NCBI GenBank assembly: GCA_000252485.1
Contig: JH610772.1
Location: 1 to 35,626 of the forward strand
Reading direction: 5' to 3'
Length of the DNA stretch: 35,626 nt
Source: Prochloron didemni P4-Papua_New_Guinea
GTDB lineage: Bacteria; Cyanobacteriota; Cyanobacteriia; Cyanobacteriales; Prochloraceae
The notes below the pieces were generated by a model, which saw only the letters and a list, made by a program, of their open reading frames with translations, was not told where the DNA came from and did no database searches. Below, in pieces: positions 1-8,355 of the stretch. Every line of letters starts with the position of its first letter. Position 1 is the stretch's first letter. A program made the translations under genes and the position numbers.

Positions 1-213
1 ATTTAGGGGAGGGGGTGTAACGAACATTTTCGTATTTGATATAAAAGGGGCTGTGAGTAAATTTGGAAACAGCCCAGAGGGCTATCCCACGGATTATTTG
101 TTGATAATCAAACATTGCTCTATCTGTAGCAAACATTTTTAGATTTGATTTTATTTAACAACACTACCTAGGCAAAAATAAAATCTTATTCCTAAATTTC
201 CCACTTCCCAAGT
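1..213. repeat. Intergenic repeat remnants at left edge
   Basis: No gene was recognised here. Positions 1-50 resemble the stretch near 9770-9808 (a TTAGGGGGA core followed by AACATT, TCGTATTT and ATATAA). Positions 61-94 contain AGCCCAGAGGGCTA followed by TCCCAC, the central part of the MITE family found complete at 33730-33864 and 18011-18168, without its terminal repeats. The rest is AT-rich and lies downstream of the pyrF stop codon. Confidence 0.5.
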
Positions 214-918
214 TTAACACAATCCAGCTAATTCCCCACAAACTTTTTCCCAAGCTTCTACAGGCTCAACAGCAGCAGTAATGGGACGACCTATGACCAA
301 ATAATCCGCTCCAGCTAATATTGCCTGACTGGGAGTCATCACCCGTCTTTGGTCACCTTGTACCGACCAACTAGGTCTAACTCCAGGACAAACCAACAAA
401 AAATCCTTCCCACAAATTTCTCTAAGTTGCCCCACTTCTTGAGGAGAACAAACAGCTCCATCTAAACCAGAATCCCGAGCTAAAAGTGCCATTTGCAACA
501 CGTATTCCGGCAACTCTAAAGGTATTTTGAGGTCGAAAGCTAATTCCCGAGAATTCAAACTTGTCAGCAAACTAATCCCCAGTAACTTAGGGGGATTAGT
601 TGCACTGGCAACAGCCTCAACTGCTGCTTTCAGAGCTATTCTACCGGCAGTAGCATGAATAGTTATTAAGTCAACTTGACGGGATAAAGCAGAACTACAA
701 GCACCAGCAACAGTATTAGGAATATCGTGAAACTTTAAATCCAGAAAAACCCGCTTTCCTCTTTCTTTCAGAATAGTGAGAATCTCCGGACCAACACTGA
801 CAAATAACTCCAAACCCACCTTCCACCAAAGTACTTGAGGTAGTTTATCTATCAGGGCGATCGCCTCTTCTCTTCCCGCTACATCTAAAGGAACAATAAT
901 TTTCTCTTCAACAGCCAT
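214..918 (-). CDS. pyrF: Orotidine 5'-phosphate decarboxylase
   Basis: PyrF decarboxylates OMP to UMP, the last step of de novo pyrimidine synthesis, as a cytosolic TIM-barrel dimer. The 234-residue product has the normal length. The hallmark [10 protein letters not shown] motif lies at residues 60-69, with the catalytic Asp60, Lys62 and Asp65. The N-terminal strand IIVPLD (7-12) and the C-terminal phosphate-binding segment VIGRPIT near 208-214 are also typical. The ATG start is followed directly by the conserved start of the family. Immediately upstream is a run of heptanucleotide repeats, so no clear Shine-Dalgarno sequence is visible. tyrS lies 168 bp upstream on the same strand; the repeat-filled gap makes an operon uncertain. 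Confidence 0.97.
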   Translation of the reverse strand: MAVEEKIIVPLDVAGREEAIALIDKLPQVLWWKVGLELFVSVGPEILTILKERGKRVFLDLKFHDIPNTVAGACSSALSRQVDLITIHATAGRIALKAAVEAVASATNPPKLLGISLLTSLNSRELAFDLKIPLELPEYVLQMALLARDSGLDGAVCSPQEVGQLREICGKDFLLVCPGVRPSWSVQGDQRRVMTPSQAILAGADYLVIGRPITAAVEPVEAWEKVCGELAGLC

Positions 919-924
919 TTTTTT

Positions 925-967
925 ACAATTTACAATTTACAATTAACAATTAACAATTAACAATTAA
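925..967. repeat. Heptanucleotide array (ACAATTT/ACAATTA)n
   Basis: About six head-to-tail 7-bp units, first ACAATTT then ACAATTA, just upstream of the pyrF start. On the minus strand the units read TTGTTAA or TTGTAAA-like. It belongs to the TTGTTNN family seen throughout this window. Confidence 0.85.
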
Positions 968-1027
968 GATTATTTTTATAACCCTATGTAGAAAAAAGTC
1001 GAGTATAAACTCAAAAATCTAAGTCTA

Positions 1028-1080
1028 CACCCCCCTTGTTAAGGGGGGATCAAGGGGGGATCGAACCAAGATTTAGGGGG
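1028..1080. repeat. CCCCCTTGTTAAGGGGG hairpin repeat
   Basis: A GC-rich inverted repeat, CCCCCCTTGTTAAGGGGGG, followed by a partial second copy (ATCAAGGGGGGATC) and GATTTAGGGGGATAGC. Related sequence occurs at 8276-8301 and 9752-9783. No T-run follows the stem on the minus strand downstream of tyrS, so I treat it as an interspersed repeat rather than a standard terminator. Confidence 0.6.
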
Positions 1081-1086
1081 ATAGCT

Positions 1087-2301
1087 CTACTCAACCAATC
1101 TCACAAACTTCTTCTTCCCCAAGCGAACAACCTTCCCATAAAGTTCCGTCGCACTTTCAAAACTCAAATCAGCATCGCTAACTTTCTCCCCTGCCAAACG
1201 AACCGCACCCCCTTTAATTTGGCGCTTTCCTTCCCCACTACTCTTACACAAACCGCTAACATTAAGAATATAAAACAACTTAGCAGGAAATTTCACTTCT
1301 GCCAAAGAATATTCGGGAACAGCTTCCGTATCTCCACCTGAGGTAATTACCAAATTAATAGCCGTTTCTTGAGCCTTTAAAGCAGCTTCCTTACCCCGAT
1401 ACTGACTGACAACTTCTAAAGCCAATTTCTTTTGCCGTTCTCTCGGATTTTCCGGCAATTCCTCGGGATTTAAATCCGTCAGCAACTCAAAATAATTATC
1501 TAAGATAGAATCAGGGGTTTTTTCTAACTTAGAATACATAGTTAAAGCATCTTCTTTCAGTCCCACGTAATTTCCCAAAGACTTCGACATCTTCTGTACT
1601 CCATCAGTTCCCAACAGAATGGGAACCAACAAACCAAACTGAGGTCTTTGACCGAAATAACGCTGCAAATCCCTACCTACAGCAATATTAAATTTCTGGT
1701 CCGTTCCTCCCAATTCTACATCGGCAGATACAGCCACAGAATCGTAACCTTGCATCAAAGGATAGAGAAACTCATGCAAATAAATAGGATTTTCTTGCTG
1801 GTAACGGAGAGCAAATCCTTCCTTCGCTAACATTTGTCCCACCGTCATCGTAGACAGTAAAGTGAGAATTTTGCTTAAATCCAAACCAGCCAACCACTCC
1901 GAATTGTAGCGAATTTCCAGCCGTCCGGGAGTATGAAAATCCAGAATCGGGCGCAACTGTTCCAAATAATCCTCTGCATTTTGCTTTACTTTATCTGGAG
2001 TGAGTTGAGACCGCACCTCCGATTTACCCGTGGGGTCGCCAATTTGAGCCGTAAAATCCCCGATAATTAAAACAGCAGTATGCCCCCCATCTTGAAAAGA
2101 GCGCAACTTGCGAAAAGCGATACTATGTCCCAAATGAATATCGGGAGCGGTAGGGTCAATACCCAACTTTACTCGCAAAGGACGATCTGTTTCCTTCAAC
2201 CTTTGAAGCAGATTTTCATCAGCATTTTCCGAATCTCGACTGTCAGGAAAAATTTCACTAGTTCCGCGATCGAGCCAATTTAAATTGATTCCATCCCTCA
2301 A
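1087..2301 (-). CDS. tyrS: Tyrosyl-tRNA synthetase
   Basis: This class I aminoacyl-tRNA synthetase charges tRNA-Tyr. The HIGH-type motif HLGH is at residues 56-59 and the exact KMSKS signature at 237-241, which places it in the subgroup with KMSKS rather than KFGKT. A C-terminal S4 RNA-binding domain (about 340-395) contains the [14 protein letters not shown] segment. Length is about 404 residues, normal for the family. Start choice: a GTG at 2308-2310 would extend the protein by three residues, but it overlaps the only strong ribosome-binding site (AGGAGG, minus-strand bases 2315-2310). A TTG at 2299-2301 lies 8 nt downstream of that site and is preferred. The gene is transcribed divergently from the first penicillin-binding protein. 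Confidence 0.95.
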   Translation of the reverse strand: MRDGINLNWLDRGTSEIFPDSRDSENADENLLQRLKETDRPLRVKLGIDPTAPDIHLGHSIAFRKLRSFQDGGHTAVLIIGDFTAQIGDPTGKSEVRSQLTPDKVKQNAEDYLEQLRPILDFHTPGRLEIRYNSEWLAGLDLSKILTLLSTMTVGQMLAKEGFALRYQQENPIYLHEFLYPLMQGYDSVAVSADVELGGTDQKFNIAVGRDLQRYFGQRPQFGLLVPILLGTDGVQKMSKSLGNYVGLKEDALTMYSKLEKTPDSILDNYFELLTDLNPEELPENPRERQKKLALEVVSQYRGKEAALKAQETAINLVITSGGDTEAVPEYSLAEVKFPAKLFYILNVSGLCKSSGEGKRQIKGGAVRLAGEKVSDADLSFESATELYGKVVRLGKKKFVRLVE

Positions 2302-2439
2302 ACACTCCACCTCCTATAACAGTTATAACTCATCCCTATTGTAAAGCAGATCGATTCCTCGAGCAGCAACAAGATAATATAAATAAGCACCGATTAATCT
2401 GCGCTTATTTACATTCTAAAGTGAGGAAAGAAAACCAAA

Positions 2440-4374
2440 GTGTCTTCTTCTACTATTCTCGAACCTACAAACCAGTCCCAACCCAACCCTTTCGTACCAG
2501 TGGTTCGGTTTTGTGCTGGAGTTGCCAAAGTAACTGGCGGAACCGTTTTAACTATTGGCATGATTGCCAGTGCTTTAGGTGCTGGTACTCTAGTGGGTTT
2601 AGCTATCAGTTTCCGCAATCTTCCGGATGTGCGCACCTTGAAAGGCTACATTCCCACAGAGACCAGTTATATTTATGACATTAAAGGCAAGCCTCTGGCA
2701 ACCATTCATGGAGAAGAACATCGGGAAGTAATAGACCTAAACCAGGTTTCACCCCACCTGAAGCGAGCTGTATTAGCCATTGAAGACAGCCATTTTTACC
2801 AACATAATGGCATTAACCTTTACAGCATCGGTCGCGCCATGGTGGCCAACTATCAACAAGGGGAAGTAGTAGAAGGCGCTTCAACTCTCAGCATGCAGCT
2901 AGCGAAAAACCTCTTTCTTACCCGCGCTCGAACCGTTCAACGCAAGCTAGCAGAAGCAGTACTAGCAATTAGATTAGAACAAGTATTTACTAAAGAAGAG
3001 ATTTTAGAGCTTTATTTCAATACTATCTATTGGGGTCACAATAATTATGGGGCTCAAACTGCTGCGGAAAGCTATTTTAATAAAGATGCTTCGGACCTAA
3101 CATTATCAGAAGCCGCCATGATGGCCGGATTGATTCAAGCTCCAGAAGGATACAGTCCTTTCAATGACTACAAAGCAACCAAAAAACGACAAAAACAAGT
3201 TCTCGATCGCATGAGCGATATAGGTTGGATTACTGCAGAAGAAGCAAAAGCTGCTTATGACGAACCCTTATTAATTGGCCAAAAGACTTCTTGGCAAAGT
3301 AGCAAACTACCATATATCACCGACGCAGTAATTGCCGAGTTAAAAGAACGTTTCGGTCCAGAATCCGTCAGTAAAGGGGGGATGCGGATTCAAACCACTG
3401 TAGACTACGACTTTCAAAAGTGGGCCGAGAAAAACGTCCAGGAATCCTACCGATATTATCTCAATCGAGGCTCGCTCCGTACTGCTCAAATTGCCCTAGC
3501 AGCAGTGGATCCTCGCACTCACTTTGTCAAAGCTTTAGTAGGCGGTGTGGATTACGAGAAAAGCCAATTTAACCGTGCTACCCAATCTCGCCGTCAGCCC
3601 GGATCTACCTTCAAGCCTTTCGTTTACTATACTGCCTTTGCTACGGGCAAATATACTCCTTATTCTATCATCAACGATAGTCCAGTAAGATTTCGGGATG
3701 GGGATATTTACTATCGACCTCAAAACTACGGCGGCGGCTATAGCGGACCTATGTCTATTCGCTCCGCACTAATTCAATCTAGTAATGTCCCTGCAGTGAA
3801 AATAGGGGTAAAAGTTGGATTGGACAAAGTAATTGACACCGTCCGTTCCTTGGGCATTAAAAATCCCATGCAGCCAGTACTATCTTTGCCTTTAGGTTCC
3901 GTTGACTTATCTCCTTTAGAGATGGCTGGAGCCTATGCTACCTTTGCCAATAATGGTTGGCACTCCGATGCCACCACCATGGTTCGAGTGACCGATAGTC
4001 GGGGCAATATTTTGCTGGACAATACCAAACCCCCCAAGTTAGTACTAGACCAGTGGTCGGTGGCCTCTCTCACTGGCATCATGCAAGGGGTAATTAATGG
4101 CGGTACAGGGAAACGAGCCTATATTGGTCGTCCCGCAGCAGGTAAGACCGGAACCACTGATAACGAGAAAGATGTTTGGTTTGTAGGCTATACTCCTCAA
4201 TTAGCCACAGCAGTTTGGGTTGGTAAAGATAATTACCAAAGTTTGGGTCGCGGTGTCACTGGAGGGGGACTAGCCGCTCCAATTTGGCGGCGCTTTATGC
4301 GGGGAGCCCTGAAGAATGAAAAGGTGCGGTATTTTCCTGGAACTTCTAAGTTCAAACGTCCCAAGGCTAAGTAA
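2440..4374 (+). CDS. Class A penicillin-binding protein, copy 1 (PBP1A family)
   Basis: A bifunctional peptidoglycan synthase of 644 residues, anchored in the inner membrane by one segment (about 30-57). The glycosyltransferase 51 domain (about 75-250) shows EDSHFYQHNG at 115-124 with catalytic Glu115, GASTLSMQ at 146-153 and RKLAE at 168-172. The transpeptidase domain (about 350-620) shows the SxxK motif STFK with nucleophile Ser389, SSN at 447-449 and KTGT at 569-572. All catalytic motifs are intact. The start is GTG with an upstream GTGAGGAAA stretch. The next gene downstream is a close paralogue in the same orientation. The C-terminus is short and basic (KFKRPKAK). Confidence 0.96.
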   Translation: MSSSTILEPTNQSQPNPFVPVVRFCAGVAKVTGGTVLTIGMIASALGAGTLVGLAISFRNLPDVRTLKGYIPTETSYIYDIKGKPLATIHGEEHREVIDLNQVSPHLKRAVLAIEDSHFYQHNGINLYSIGRAMVANYQQGEVVEGASTLSMQLAKNLFLTRARTVQRKLAEAVLAIRLEQVFTKEEILELYFNTIYWGHNNYGAQTAAESYFNKDASDLTLSEAAMMAGLIQAPEGYSPFNDYKATKKRQKQVLDRMSDIGWITAEEAKAAYDEPLLIGQKTSWQSSKLPYITDAVIAELKERFGPESVSKGGMRIQTTVDYDFQKWAEKNVQESYRYYLNRGSLRTAQIALAAVDPRTHFVKALVGGVDYEKSQFNRATQSRRQPGSTFKPFVYYTAFATGKYTPYSIINDSPVRFRDGDIYYRPQNYGGGYSGPMSIRSALIQSSNVPAVKIGVKVGLDKVIDTVRSLGIKNPMQPVLSLPLGSVDLSPLEMAGAYATFANNGWHSDATTMVRVTDSRGNILLDNTKPPKLVLDQWSVASLTGIMQGVINGGTGKRAYIGRPAAGKTGTTDNEKDVWFVGYTPQLATAVWVGKDNYQSLGRGVTGGGLAAPIWRRFMRGALKNEKVRYFPGTSKFKRPKAK

Positions 4375-4416
4375 AAATCTCGATGTTAGGGGCTTGCAGA
4401 CTTTAACTACATTGGC

Positions 4417-4500
4417 AGGACTTACGCAGAAACCGGGTTTCTGAACCAAAACTCTGGGTTTTGCCATTTTATCCTGGTGAGAAACCCGGTTTCTAGGTTT
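4417..4500. mobile_element. Partial AGGACTTACGC element
   Basis: Starts AGGACTTACGCAGAAACCGG and contains the internal inverted pair AGAAACCGGGTTTCT/AGAAACCCGGTTTCT. It matches the complete element at 6965-7065 but lacks the GCGTAAGTCCT right terminus. Non-coding, hence MITE-like. Confidence 0.65.
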
Positions 4501-4523
4501 ATAATTCCTAGTTATAAATAATT

Positions 4524-4598
4524 GTAGGTTGGGTTGAGCGATAGCGAAACCCAACACAACTTGGTGCTGTTGGGTTTCGTGACCTCAACCCAACCTAC
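4524..4598. repeat. 75-bp palindrome (GTAGGTTGGGTTGAG inverted repeat)
   Basis: GTAGGTTGGGTTGAG at the left is repeated in inverse at the right end, and an inner pair GAAACCCAACA/TGTTGGGTTTC closes around CAACTTGGTGC. GTTATAAA occurs on both outer flanks (from 4511 and from 4602). A half-copy lies at about 11937-11974 downstream of rplL. Non-coding hairpin element. Confidence 0.75.
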
Positions 4599-4610
4599 GA
4601 GTTATAAACT

Positions 4611-4675
4611 GCATCGTCTGTATCACCTTTGTCTAAAGCGTGCATGCGCATTTTTCTTATCAACCTCTTAATTGC
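4611..4675. repeat. Fragment of TTTGTACAAAGG repeat
   Basis: Degraded copy of the repeat seen at 23771-23884 and 6872-7091: ATCACCTTTGT, AAAGCGTGCATG.GCATTTTT and AACCTCTTAATTG align in order, but the central palindrome is damaged. Confidence 0.55.
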
Positions 4676-4899
4676 CTGCACGCTCGCGCTTGCCCTGAGC
4701 GTAGTCGAAGGGTAGCCGAAGTGTTCATTGCTCATTGCTATATTTTTTGCTTCTTTACATTTATTTACATATTTATTTCAATTTTCCCTTTGTTTTTTTA
4801 ATAAGTTAGTTAGACTTTATCCATCTAAGGTTGGCTCGTACAGCGTCCAGATACGAGTCCAGTTTTGCGATCCCATTTTCAAGTGAGGAAAAAGTTGCC

Positions 4900-6831
4900 G
4901 TGTCCTTTACTATAGTTCACAAACGACAAAAAGAAAACAAGTCATTGGCTCCCCTGGCTGAATATGCCCAGGGTATATTGGGTGTAGCCGGAGGAACCAT
5001 CCTCACCTTCGGCATGTTAGCCAGTTCGGTAGTAGCAGGCTCCCTAGTGGGTTTAGCTATGAGCATGCGGGATCTCCCCAACGTACAAGTGTTAAAAGGC
5101 TACGTTCCCCCAGAAACCAGCTATATCTACGATATCAAAGGTCGAGCCCTAGCCAGCATTCATGGGGAAGCACATCGAGAAGTAGTTGAACTGGACCAAA
5201 TCTCCCCCCAACTCAAATTAGCAGTATTAGCCATTGAAGACAGCCATTTCTATCAACATCATGGCATTAACCTCAATAGTATCGGTCGAGCTATAATAGT
5301 GAACCTGCAGCAAGGCCGAGTAGTAGAAGGGGCTTCCACCTTCAGCATGCAGCTAGCGAAAAACCTCTTTCTGAAACGCGATCGCACTTTTCATCGCAAG
5401 TTAGCCGAAGCAGTCCTAGCTGTGCGACTAGAACGAGCTTTTAGCAAAAAGGAGATTTTCCAGCTTTACCTCAATAATATCTATTGGGGTCACAACAATT
5501 ACGGAGTGCAAACTGCCGCTCAGAACTATTTCAATAAAGATGCTTCCGAGTTAAACTTAGCAGAAGCAGCCATGATGGCCGGACTGATCCAAGCTCCAGA
5601 ACAATACAGCCCTTTTATCAATTACAAAGAAACAAAACGGCGGCAGAAACTAGTCTTAGACCGCATGAGTGATTTAGGTTGGATTACCCCCAAGGAAGCA
5701 AAAGCCGCCTTGGAAGAACCCTTATTAATAGCCAGCAAACCCACTTCCTGGTCCGCCAGCAAAATCCCTTATATTAGCGATATAGTAGTCAGAGAGTTAA
5801 AACGACGTTTTGGTCCAGATGCTCTTCAGAAAGGGGGCATGCGGGTTCAAACCAGCATAGATTACGACTTCCAGCGCATGGCAGAAGAAACAGTGCGCCA
5901 AGGTTATAAAGATTATCTTCGCACTGCTCCACTGAAGAAAGCAGAGATTGCGCTAGCTGCAGTAGACCCTCGCACCCACTATATTAAAGCTCTAGTGGGG
6001 GGACTGGATTATCAGAAAAGTCAGTTCAACCGAGCCGTCCAATCTCGCCGTCAGCCCGGATCTTCTTTCAAACCCTTTGTTTATTATACCGCTTTTGCCA
6101 CCGGTAAATACACACCTTATTCTATCGTCAACGATACTCCCGTGCGCTATCGAGATGGCAGCGGTTACTATACCCCCAAAAACTACGGGGGCAGTTATGC
6201 AGGACCAATCTCCATTCGCTCCGCACTAATTCAATCCCGCAATGTCCCGGCAGTGAAAATGGGAGTAAAACTGGGATTGAAGAACGTAATTAAAACTGCT
6301 CGTAGCTTAGGAATCACGAGTCCCTTAGAACCAGTAATATCCTTGCCTTTAGGCGCTGTAGGAGTATCTCCTTTAGAAATGGCCGGGGCTTATGCTACCT
6401 TCGCCAATAATGGTTGGCATGCAGAACCAACCGCAATTATCCGAGTTAGCGATAGTCGCGGCAACATTTTATTGGATAATACCAAGCCCCCAGAGTTAGT
6501 TTTGGATCCATGGGCAGCAGCTTCTTTAACTAGCGTCTTGAAAGGAGTGATTGAGGGCGGTACGGGTAGTCGTGCTAATATCGGTCGTCCCGCTGCAGGT
6601 AAGACGGGAACCACTTCTTCCGAGCGAGATGTCTGGTTTGTGGGCTATACTCCCCAATTAGCCACAGCCGTCTGGATCGGCAGAGATGACTATGAGACCT
6701 TGGGTAAAGGTGTAACTGGGGGAGGATTTGCCGCTCCGATTTGGGGAAAGTTCATGAAGAAAGCACTAGAAAAAGAGCCAGTACAACACTTTCCTTCTGC
6801 CTCTAAGTTTGAAAAACCCAAAGCTAAATGA
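4900..6831 (+). CDS. Class A penicillin-binding protein, copy 2 (PBP1A family)
   Basis: Paralogue of the preceding gene, 643 residues from the chosen start. It has a membrane segment at about 28-56, a GT51 domain with EDSHFYQHHG starting at catalytic Glu113, GASTFSMQ at 144-151 and RKLAE at 166-170. The transpeptidase has SSFK with Ser388, SRN at 446-448 and KTGT at 568-571. All motifs are intact; the middle SxN residue differs from copy 1 (R for S). The frame is open back to a TTG at 4831, but the GTG at 4900 is preferred: both copies have AAGTGAGGAAA just upstream of a GTG, and the products are then 643 and 644 residues. The two proteins align almost without gaps, implying a local duplication. 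Confidence 0.95.
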   Translation: MSFTIVHKRQKENKSLAPLAEYAQGILGVAGGTILTFGMLASSVVAGSLVGLAMSMRDLPNVQVLKGYVPPETSYIYDIKGRALASIHGEAHREVVELDQISPQLKLAVLAIEDSHFYQHHGINLNSIGRAIIVNLQQGRVVEGASTFSMQLAKNLFLKRDRTFHRKLAEAVLAVRLERAFSKKEIFQLYLNNIYWGHNNYGVQTAAQNYFNKDASELNLAEAAMMAGLIQAPEQYSPFINYKETKRRQKLVLDRMSDLGWITPKEAKAALEEPLLIASKPTSWSASKIPYISDIVVRELKRRFGPDALQKGGMRVQTSIDYDFQRMAEETVRQGYKDYLRTAPLKKAEIALAAVDPRTHYIKALVGGLDYQKSQFNRAVQSRRQPGSSFKPFVYYTAFATGKYTPYSIVNDTPVRYRDGSGYYTPKNYGGSYAGPISIRSALIQSRNVPAVKMGVKLGLKNVIKTARSLGITSPLEPVISLPLGAVGVSPLEMAGAYATFANNGWHAEPTAIIRVSDSRGNILLDNTKPPELVLDPWAAASLTSVLKGVIEGGTGSRANIGRPAAGKTGTTSSERDVWFVGYTPQLATAVWIGRDDYETLGKGVTGGGFAAPIWGKFMKKALEKEPVQHFPSASKFEKPKAK

Positions 6832-6842
6832 CCAGTAATGAG

Positions 6843-6870
6843 CAATTAACAATTAACAATTAACAATTAA
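6843..6870. repeat. Heptanucleotide array (CAATTAA)4
   Basis: Four perfect CAATTAA units just after the stop codon of the second PBP gene; minus-strand unit TTAATTG. Same family as 20691-20784. Confidence 0.85.
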
Positions 6871-6871
6871 G

Positions 6872-7091
6872 AGGTTGATCAGAAAAATGCCCCTTTCGCT
6901 TTGTACAAAGGTGATGCAGCAGATGCAACACTTTTGTACAAAAAATGTTGCATGTAACGACACTAGGACTTACGCAGAAACCGGGTTTCTGAACTAAAAG
7001 TCTGGATTTTAGCCGTTTTATCCTGGCTCCAAACCCGGTTTCTAGGTTTGTTTGCGTAAGTCCTGGACACTTTAGGAGCGAAGCGCTATAG
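6872..7091. repeat. TTTGTACAAAGG repeat, interrupted copy
   Basis: The halves 6872-6964 and 7066-7091 together match, in reverse complement, the uninterrupted copy at 23771-23884: AAAAATGCCC, CGCTTTGTACAAAGGTGATG, CAGCAGATGCA, TTTGTACAAAAA, CATGTAA.GACACT and TTAGGAGCGAAGCGCTATAG. TTTGTACAAAGG and CCTTTGTACAAA form an imperfect palindrome around GATGCAGCAGATGC. Confidence 0.8.
6965..7065. mobile_element. 101-bp MITE-like element with GACACT target duplication
   Basis: Ends AGGACTTACGCA and TTGCGTAAGTCCT are inverted repeats. Inside is a second inverted pair (AGAAACCGGGTTTCT and AAACCCGGTTTCT). GACACT flanks it at 6959-6964 and 7066-7071, while the uninterrupted copy of the host repeat has GACACT once (reverse complement of 23790-23795). 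No coding capacity, so a transposase would have to act in trans. Confidence 0.8.
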
Positions 7092-7366
7092 TTATCAAAG
7101 CAAAAAAACTATTGCTATAGCACTACGCATTTAGGTATTGTCATTAATAAAGCCGGAAACCTAGTCCTAGCCTCTGAATGAATTTTGAATTTTGAATTTT
7201 GAATTGCCCGTAGCGCTATATAACTGGTCGCTGGTTACTGCTTCATCATCCCCTCACAAGGGCAAAAATTTTTTTTCTCGGATTAATGCAAATTAATCTC
7301 ATTTATCTGCTAGACTTGACGAAAGCCTCTGGCATATAGATAAACACCTTTGATTAAATTCTCAAA

Positions 7367-7615
7367 ATGAGCCCACTCAATTCAAACTCAAAAATAGAAG
7401 TAGCCCGAGGGGAACGCTGGTCTATCTATCACCGACTGCAGGAGCTGCAAATCCCTTGTGTCTGCGGGATAGGCAAGCCTTTAGAGGCAGAGATCGCCAG
7501 TCCTTTGTCTGCCCTCTTACTCTGGAGCGTCGTTCAGTCAGCCACAAAAAACCGTCAGGAGTTAGTCTCTTGGTTAAATCAATGCTGGCAGAGTAAGATT
7601 GATAATTATAAGTAA
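7367..7615 (+). CDS. Small conserved-type protein of unknown function
   Basis: An 82-residue soluble protein that I cannot assign to a function. It has two cysteines in IPCVCGIG (about 30-37), a hydrophobic helix PLSALLLWSVV (about 46-56) and a C-terminal RQELVSWLNQCW stretch. I think similar short proteins occur in cyanobacteria, but this is from memory. The ATG follows an AT-rich stretch with no evident ribosome-binding site. It ends 26 bp before the [2Fe-2S] protein gene on the same strand, so the two may be co-transcribed. Even coding character over its full length supports a real gene. Confidence 0.65.
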   Translation: MSPLNSNSKIEVARGERWSIYHRLQELQIPCVCGIGKPLEAEIASPLSALLLWSVVQSATKNRQELVSWLNQCWQSKIDNYK

Positions 7616-7641
7616 TATCTCGGAAAAGTAATTAATATATA

Positions 7642-8226
7642 ATGTCAAAACTGAAAACTCAAATTTCCCAATTCCATCTAGTGGGACAACTATCCGGGTT
7701 CGTTCTCAAAGACGGTTACAAGCTCAAGTATCTCAAAGTCAAAGTCTCAGAGTTGGAATATTGGCTCAAGTTCCCCAAAGAATTACTCCAACAAATAGCG
7801 CCCGACCTAACTCTCGGTTCTTGGCTGGAAATTAGGGGTACGAGAAAACTGAGTCAGAAAACAGGCAAAATGAAGCTAACAGCAGAAAAAGTGCAGTTGT
7901 TGACTGCGGCGGAAGATCTCTCAGCTTCCTTGTCCCTGCATCAACTGCCCGCTGCGAAGAAGAAAGCGATCGCTTCTCGTATTGTTGTCTGTCAAAAGTC
8001 TAGTTGTCGCAAGCGAGGAGCGGAAAACATCTGTCAGGCAATAGAAGAAGGTTTGCAAGCTTACAGTTTAGCTGATGAAGTGCGAGTTCAGCGCAGTGGT
8101 TGTTTGAAGCGATGCAAGAAAGGACCTAACTTAATAGTAATGCCCGGAGGAGTAAATTACGATCGCGTTACCCCCAAACAAATTCCCAGTTTGCTGCAAC
8201 GGCATTTTGCCCCGGTAAAAAGATAG
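7642..8226 (+). CDS. (2Fe-2S) ferredoxin domain protein, thioredoxin-like
   Basis: A 194-residue protein. The C-terminal half (about 110-190) has the thioredoxin-like [2Fe-2S] ferredoxin pattern: Cys117 and Cys122 (C-x4-C), then Cys154 and Cys158 (C-x3-C) in RSGCLKRCKKGPNLIV, followed by GGVNYDRV. These four cysteines are the expected cluster ligands, as in the small subunits of NADH dehydrogenase and formate dehydrogenase. The N-terminal 90 residues form a separate domain with a KLKYLKVKV strand and a GSWLEIRGTRKLSQKTGKMK segment, suggesting an OB-like fold. An electron-transfer role is inferred; the partner is unknown. The preceding small gene is 26 bp upstream. Confidence 0.85.
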   Translation: MSKLKTQISQFHLVGQLSGFVLKDGYKLKYLKVKVSELEYWLKFPKELLQQIAPDLTLGSWLEIRGTRKLSQKTGKMKLTAEKVQLLTAAEDLSASLSLHQLPAAKKKAIASRIVVCQKSSCRKRGAENICQAIEEGLQAYSLADEVRVQRSGCLKRCKKGPNLIVMPGGVNYDRVTPKQIPSLLQRHFAPVKR

Positions 8227-8275
8227 CATCAACGATTAATTAACAGCAAATGGCTAGATTGGATTTAAATTAACA

Positions 8276-8303
8276 GCCCCCCTTATTCTTATTAAGGGGG
8301 GAA
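8276..8303. repeat. CCCCCCTTATT/AATAAGGGGGG hairpin
   Basis: GC-rich inverted repeat between the convergent [2Fe-2S] gene and dps. It resembles the 1028-1062 repeat family. On the plus strand it is followed by A rather than T residues, so a standard intrinsic terminator is not supported, though it may still separate the convergent transcripts. Confidence 0.5.
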
Positions 8304-8355
8304 AAATAAAAAGGAAATGAGCAAGTCATATTTCGATTTAATCAATTCAGACTTA

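Larger units (their letters stand above)
4375..4899. other. 525-bp spacer between PBP genes, filled with repeats
   Basis: No gene was recognised. From left to right it holds a copy of the AGGACTTACGC/ACCGGGTTTCT element lacking its right terminus (4417-4500), a large palindrome (4524-4598), a fragment of the TTTGTACAAAGG repeat (4611-4675), a CCCTGAGCGTAGTCGAAGGG unit (4694-4713), and AT-rich sequence leading to the second PBP gene with a GTGAGGAAA ribosome-binding region. Confidence 0.7.
6832..7366. other. 535-bp spacer with nested repeats
   Basis: No gene was recognised. It contains a heptanucleotide array (6843-6870), a TTTGTACAAAGG repeat interrupted by a 101-bp element (6872-7091), a small GAATTTT tandem near 7183-7203, and AT-rich sequence before the next gene. 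Confidence 0.7.

Noticed and set aside
8276-8303. Hairpin as rho-independent terminator of the [2Fe-2S] gene
   Set aside because: The stem is good, but A residues rather than T residues follow on the plus strand, and the same repeat occurs elsewhere away from gene ends.
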